A DNA stretch of 35,628 nt from Bacteroidota bacterium. GTDB taxonomy: Bacteria > Bacteroidota > Bacteroidia > Chitinophagales > Saprospiraceae. The translations under genes were made by a program, and so were the position numbers. The DNA lies in contig JAFMDF010000065.1 in the NCBI GenBank assembly GCA_017857395.1, positions 1 to 35,628 on the forward strand, written 5' to 3'. The first letter of the stretch is position 1. Every line of letters begins with the position of its first letter. The notes under the pieces are model-generated. The model was given only the letters and a program-made list of their open reading frames with translations, did no database searches and was not told the DNA's origin. Below, one piece after another: positions 33,626 through 35,628 of the stretch.

Positions 33626-34714
33626 ATGCAAGCATTTGATTTACAAGTTAATAGAAAAAAATTCCACGATTATAAAGTAGTTACCAAAGAAACACCAACC
33701 GCAGCCGATTTAGCAGATGGTCAAATATTAGTAAAAGTAGACCAATTTGCTTTTACTGCTAATAATATTACTTATGCCGCAGTTGGCGAAGTCGTTGGTT
33801 ATTGGAAATTTTTCCCAGTTTCTGCTGATTGGGGAATTATTCCTGTTTGGGGTTTTGCAGATGTGATTGCTTCTAAAAATGAAGGTATTACAGTAGGCGA
33901 ACGTTTTTATGGTTACTACCCAATGGGTTCTCATTTAATTATGTCGCCAGCAAAAGTAAAATCAACCAATTTTATGGATGGTATCGAACATCGACAGGCT
34001 TTACCGCTCATTTATAATAATTACATTAATACCAAAACAGACCCAGGTTATTCAAAAGATGGAGAAGCCATTCAGAGTCTATTTCGGCCACTATTCACCA
34101 CTTCTTTTTTGATTGATGACTTTATGGCTGATAATGATTTTTTTGGTGGTCAAAATATTATTCTAACCAGTGCTTCTAGTAAAACAGCGATTGGTTTAGC
34201 CGCTTTATTGGCACAAAGAAAAAGAGAATCCAAGCTAAATATTATTGGTTTGACTTCAACGGGAAATATGAATTTCGTCAGAGGTTTAGGTTATTATGAC
34301 AGCGTGCTTTCTTATGACCAAGTCCATCAATTAGCCAATGATAAAGCAAGTGTAATCGTCGATTTTTCTGGCAATGCCCAACTACAAGAAAATTTACAAA
34401 GTCATTTAGGCAGTCAATTAGTTTATAATTGTTTGGTCGGTATGGTCGATTGGACACAGCGAGGTGGTGCCAAAAGTGCGGCGACAAATGGGAAGTTTTT
34501 CTTTGCGCCTTCTCAAGCAGTAAAACGGAATAAAGAATGGGGCGTAGCTGGTTTTCAACAACGCATTGGTATGGCTTGGATAAAGTTTACAAGTCAAATC
34601 GGCAATTGGATGACGGTTAAAGAAGCGGACGGGGTGGATGAATTGGCGCAGTTATATTTGCCTATGTTAGAGGGAAAGATGGATCCTAAAGTGGGGCATA
34701 TTGTGCAATTGTAA
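33626..34714 (+). CDS. DUF2855-family protein (dehydrogenase-like fold)
   Basis: 362 residues, the normal length for DUF2855. The N-terminal half resembles a GroES-like domain (LADGQILVKVDQFAFTANN), and a later stretch resembles a Rossmann-like region (NIILTSASSKTAIGLAALLA). The ADWGIIPVWGFADV segment is typical of the family as I recall it. Distant similarity to medium-chain dehydrogenases is accepted for the family, but catalysis is unproven, and the usual zinc-binding cysteines are not visible. Cytoplasmic. An 18-bp inverted repeat follows the stop codon by two bases. Confidence 0.75.
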   Translation: MQAFDLQVNRKKFHDYKVVTKETPTAADLADGQILVKVDQFAFTANNITYAAVGEVVGYWKFFPVSADWGIIPVWGFADVIASKNEGITVGERFYGYYPMGSHLIMSPAKVKSTNFMDGIEHRQALPLIYNNYINTKTDPGYSKDGEAIQSLFRPLFTTSFLIDDFMADNDFFGGQNIILTSASSKTAIGLAALLAQRKRESKLNIIGLTSTGNMNFVRGLGYYDSVLSYDQVHQLANDKASVIVDFSGNAQLQENLQSHLGSQLVYNCLVGMVDWTQRGGAKSAATNGKFFFAPSQAVKRNKEWGVAGFQQRIGMAWIKFTSQIGNWMTVKEADGVDELAQLYLPMLEGKMDPKVGHIVQL

Positions 34715-34716
34715 AA

Positions 34717-34794
34717 TTCAACCTCAACTTCAATTTCAACTTCAATCTCAAAATTGGCAAATTTCCTAATTTCAAGATTGAAGTTGAGGTTGAA
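34717..34794. repeat. 18-bp perfect inverted repeat after the DUF2855 gene
   Basis: TTCAACCTCAACTTCAAT (34717-34734) pairs perfectly with 34777-34794, with a 42-base spacer that itself repeats the CAACTTCAAT motif. It is likely to form a stable stem at the end of the DUF2855 transcript. Confidence 0.85.
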
Positions 34795-34839
34795 GTCATA
34801 ATTTTCTCGTAAGAATTAACCTCTTAAAAACCAGAAAAA

Positions 34840-35052
34840 ATGAATTGGAAAAAAAGCTTGAAAGAGATTATTATTATCTTCTTAATTCTACTATTGATAA
34901 TCATTTTAATTGTACTGTATTTAATATTTAGAGGAGGTCTATTAACAACAATTGTCGGAAACGTGCATTATTTCATATTTTCCTTATTTGTTTTAGCAAT
35001 TATGATTTGGGGCTTTTTAAAACTTATTCAATATCTGCGTCATTTAAAATAA
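34840..35052 (+). CDS. Small two-helix membrane protein
   Basis: 70 residues: a short basic start (MNWKKSLKE), a first membrane helix (about 10-33, IIIIFLILLLIIILIVLYLIF), a glycine-containing turn, and a second helix (about 47-63, FIFSLFVLAIMIWGFLK), ending in basic residues. I recognise no family. It lies between the DUF2855 gene and the VOC gene on the same strand, 43 bases before the latter. The two clean helices support its being a real gene. Confidence 0.5.
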   Translation: MNWKKSLKEIIIIFLILLLIIILIVLYLIFRGGLLTTIVGNVHYFIFSLFVLAIMIWGFLKLIQYLRHLK

Positions 35053-35094
35053 GGGAGAAGGTATTTTAACAAATAATCCATTAAAATCTTTTCC

Positions 35095-35628
35095 ATGCAA
35101 TTTGAAGCATTAACCTTATTAACATCAAATTTAGCTGGTCAACGCTATTTTTACAACCAATTACTAGGCTGCCTTTTAGTTGCAGAAACAGCCAATTCCA
35201 TTTCTTTCCAAATTGGTCAAACATTACTACATTTCAAAACAGCACCTACTGCCAAACCTTATCATTTTGCCATTAATATTCCAGCCTATCAAGCAGCTGA
35301 AGCTTTTCAATGGCTAAATGACCGAGTCTCTATTCTACCTTATCAGGGTCAAGAAATTGTTGATTTTTCCAATTGGAATGCCAAAGCCATTTATTTTTAT
35401 GATGCCGATTATAATATAGTAGAATTCATCGCTCGCAGAAATCTAAAAGATGCCCGTATCACTCCTTTTTCAGTCAGTAGCTTCTTAGAAATAAGTGAAA
35501 TTGGGTTACCAGTTTCAGCTATTGAAACCACTTTTAACGACTTGCATACTCATTTAGGGTTATCCATTTTTGATGGCAGTTTTGATAAATTTTGTGCAGT
35601 CGGGGAAGAACGAGGCTTATTTATTATT
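35095..35628 (+). CDS. VOC-family (glyoxalase-like) protein, truncated by window end
   Basis: At least 178 codons open to the last base. It starts MQFEALTLLTSNLAGQRYFY, then NQLLGCLLVAE, the opening strand-helix of a VOC module. FHFAINIP-like and AKAIYFYDADYNIVEFIARR segments follow, the latter being the metal-ligand strand (Glu in VEFI). After about residue 130 a second module or linker begins (FLEISEIGLPVSAIETTF). The protein is probably a two-module VOC like the one at 1041-1739, though clearly divergent from it. Metal use and substrate are unknown. Confidence 0.75.
   Translation, partial: MQFEALTLLTSNLAGQRYFYNQLLGCLLVAETANSISFQIGQTLLHFKTAPTAKPYHFAINIPAYQAAEAFQWLNDRVSILPYQGQEIVDFSNWNAKAIYFYDADYNIVEFIARRNLKDARITPFSVSSFLEISEIGLPVSAIETTFNDLHTHLGLSIFDGSFDKFCAVGEERGLFII

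Overview
The window looks like chromosomal DNA from a member of the Bacteroidota, most likely a Saprospiria-type (Lewinella/Haliscomenobacter-like) lineage. The DNA is AT-rich. It carries a giant secreted protein with a type B (gliding-motility type) type IX secretion signal, a PorP/SprF homologue, a PorE-like OmpA protein and Bacteroidota-type families such as the C4 zinc-ribbon/Nif3 pair. Several genes start at TTG or GTG with no evident Shine-Dalgarno sequence. The placement below phylum level is inference.

Layout. 1-488: the 3' end of a damaged sensor histidine kinase. 475-2444: small proteins (SRPBCC, double VOC, DUF1761 membrane protein). 2893-9008: four co-oriented genes, namely a lipoprotein dehydrogenase with a C-terminal cytochrome c domain, a divergent Nramp-like transporter, a Gfo/Idh/MocA oxidoreductase and a TIM-barrel sugar isomerase/epimerase. 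Together they suggest uptake and oxidative catabolism of a sugar-like compound. 9168-11934 (minus): ECF sigma factor, membrane anti-sigma factor and a secreted protein. 12041-15282 (plus): an ankyrin protein, an 800-base gap with a candidate structured RNA, and a PIF1-like helicase. 15342-16972 (minus): a small membrane protein and a DUF4056 secreted protein.

17456-27618 (minus) is the most substantial block. A 2137-residue adhesin (N-terminal region, calcium-binding TSP3 repeats, eleven Ig-like modules, cadherin-like module, type B sorting domain) is followed by a PorP/SprF-family protein and an OmpA protein with the PorE domain order. Known biology of SprB/SprF and PorP/PorE suggests that the two downstream proteins help export the adhesin or retain it at the surface. 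A 1-kb non-coding region with a terminator-like hairpin lies upstream of the adhesin.

28642-30602 (minus): C4 zinc-ribbon coiled-coil protein and Nif3-like protein, with a clear terminator. 30678-32590 (minus): an exosortase-family protease with intact Cys/Arg/His, a partner membrane protein, and a secreted DsrE-like protein. 32765-35628: a hypothetical protein, a DUF2855 protein, a small membrane protein and a truncated VOC protein.

Most intergenic gaps hold long, often perfect inverted repeats whose arm sequences differ from gap to gap, plus one 51-base-period array of three hairpins. The strongest candidates for undescribed biology are the putative minus-strand RNA at 13298-13410, the adhesin leader, the exosortase pair with no visible substrate, and the palindromic repeat population.
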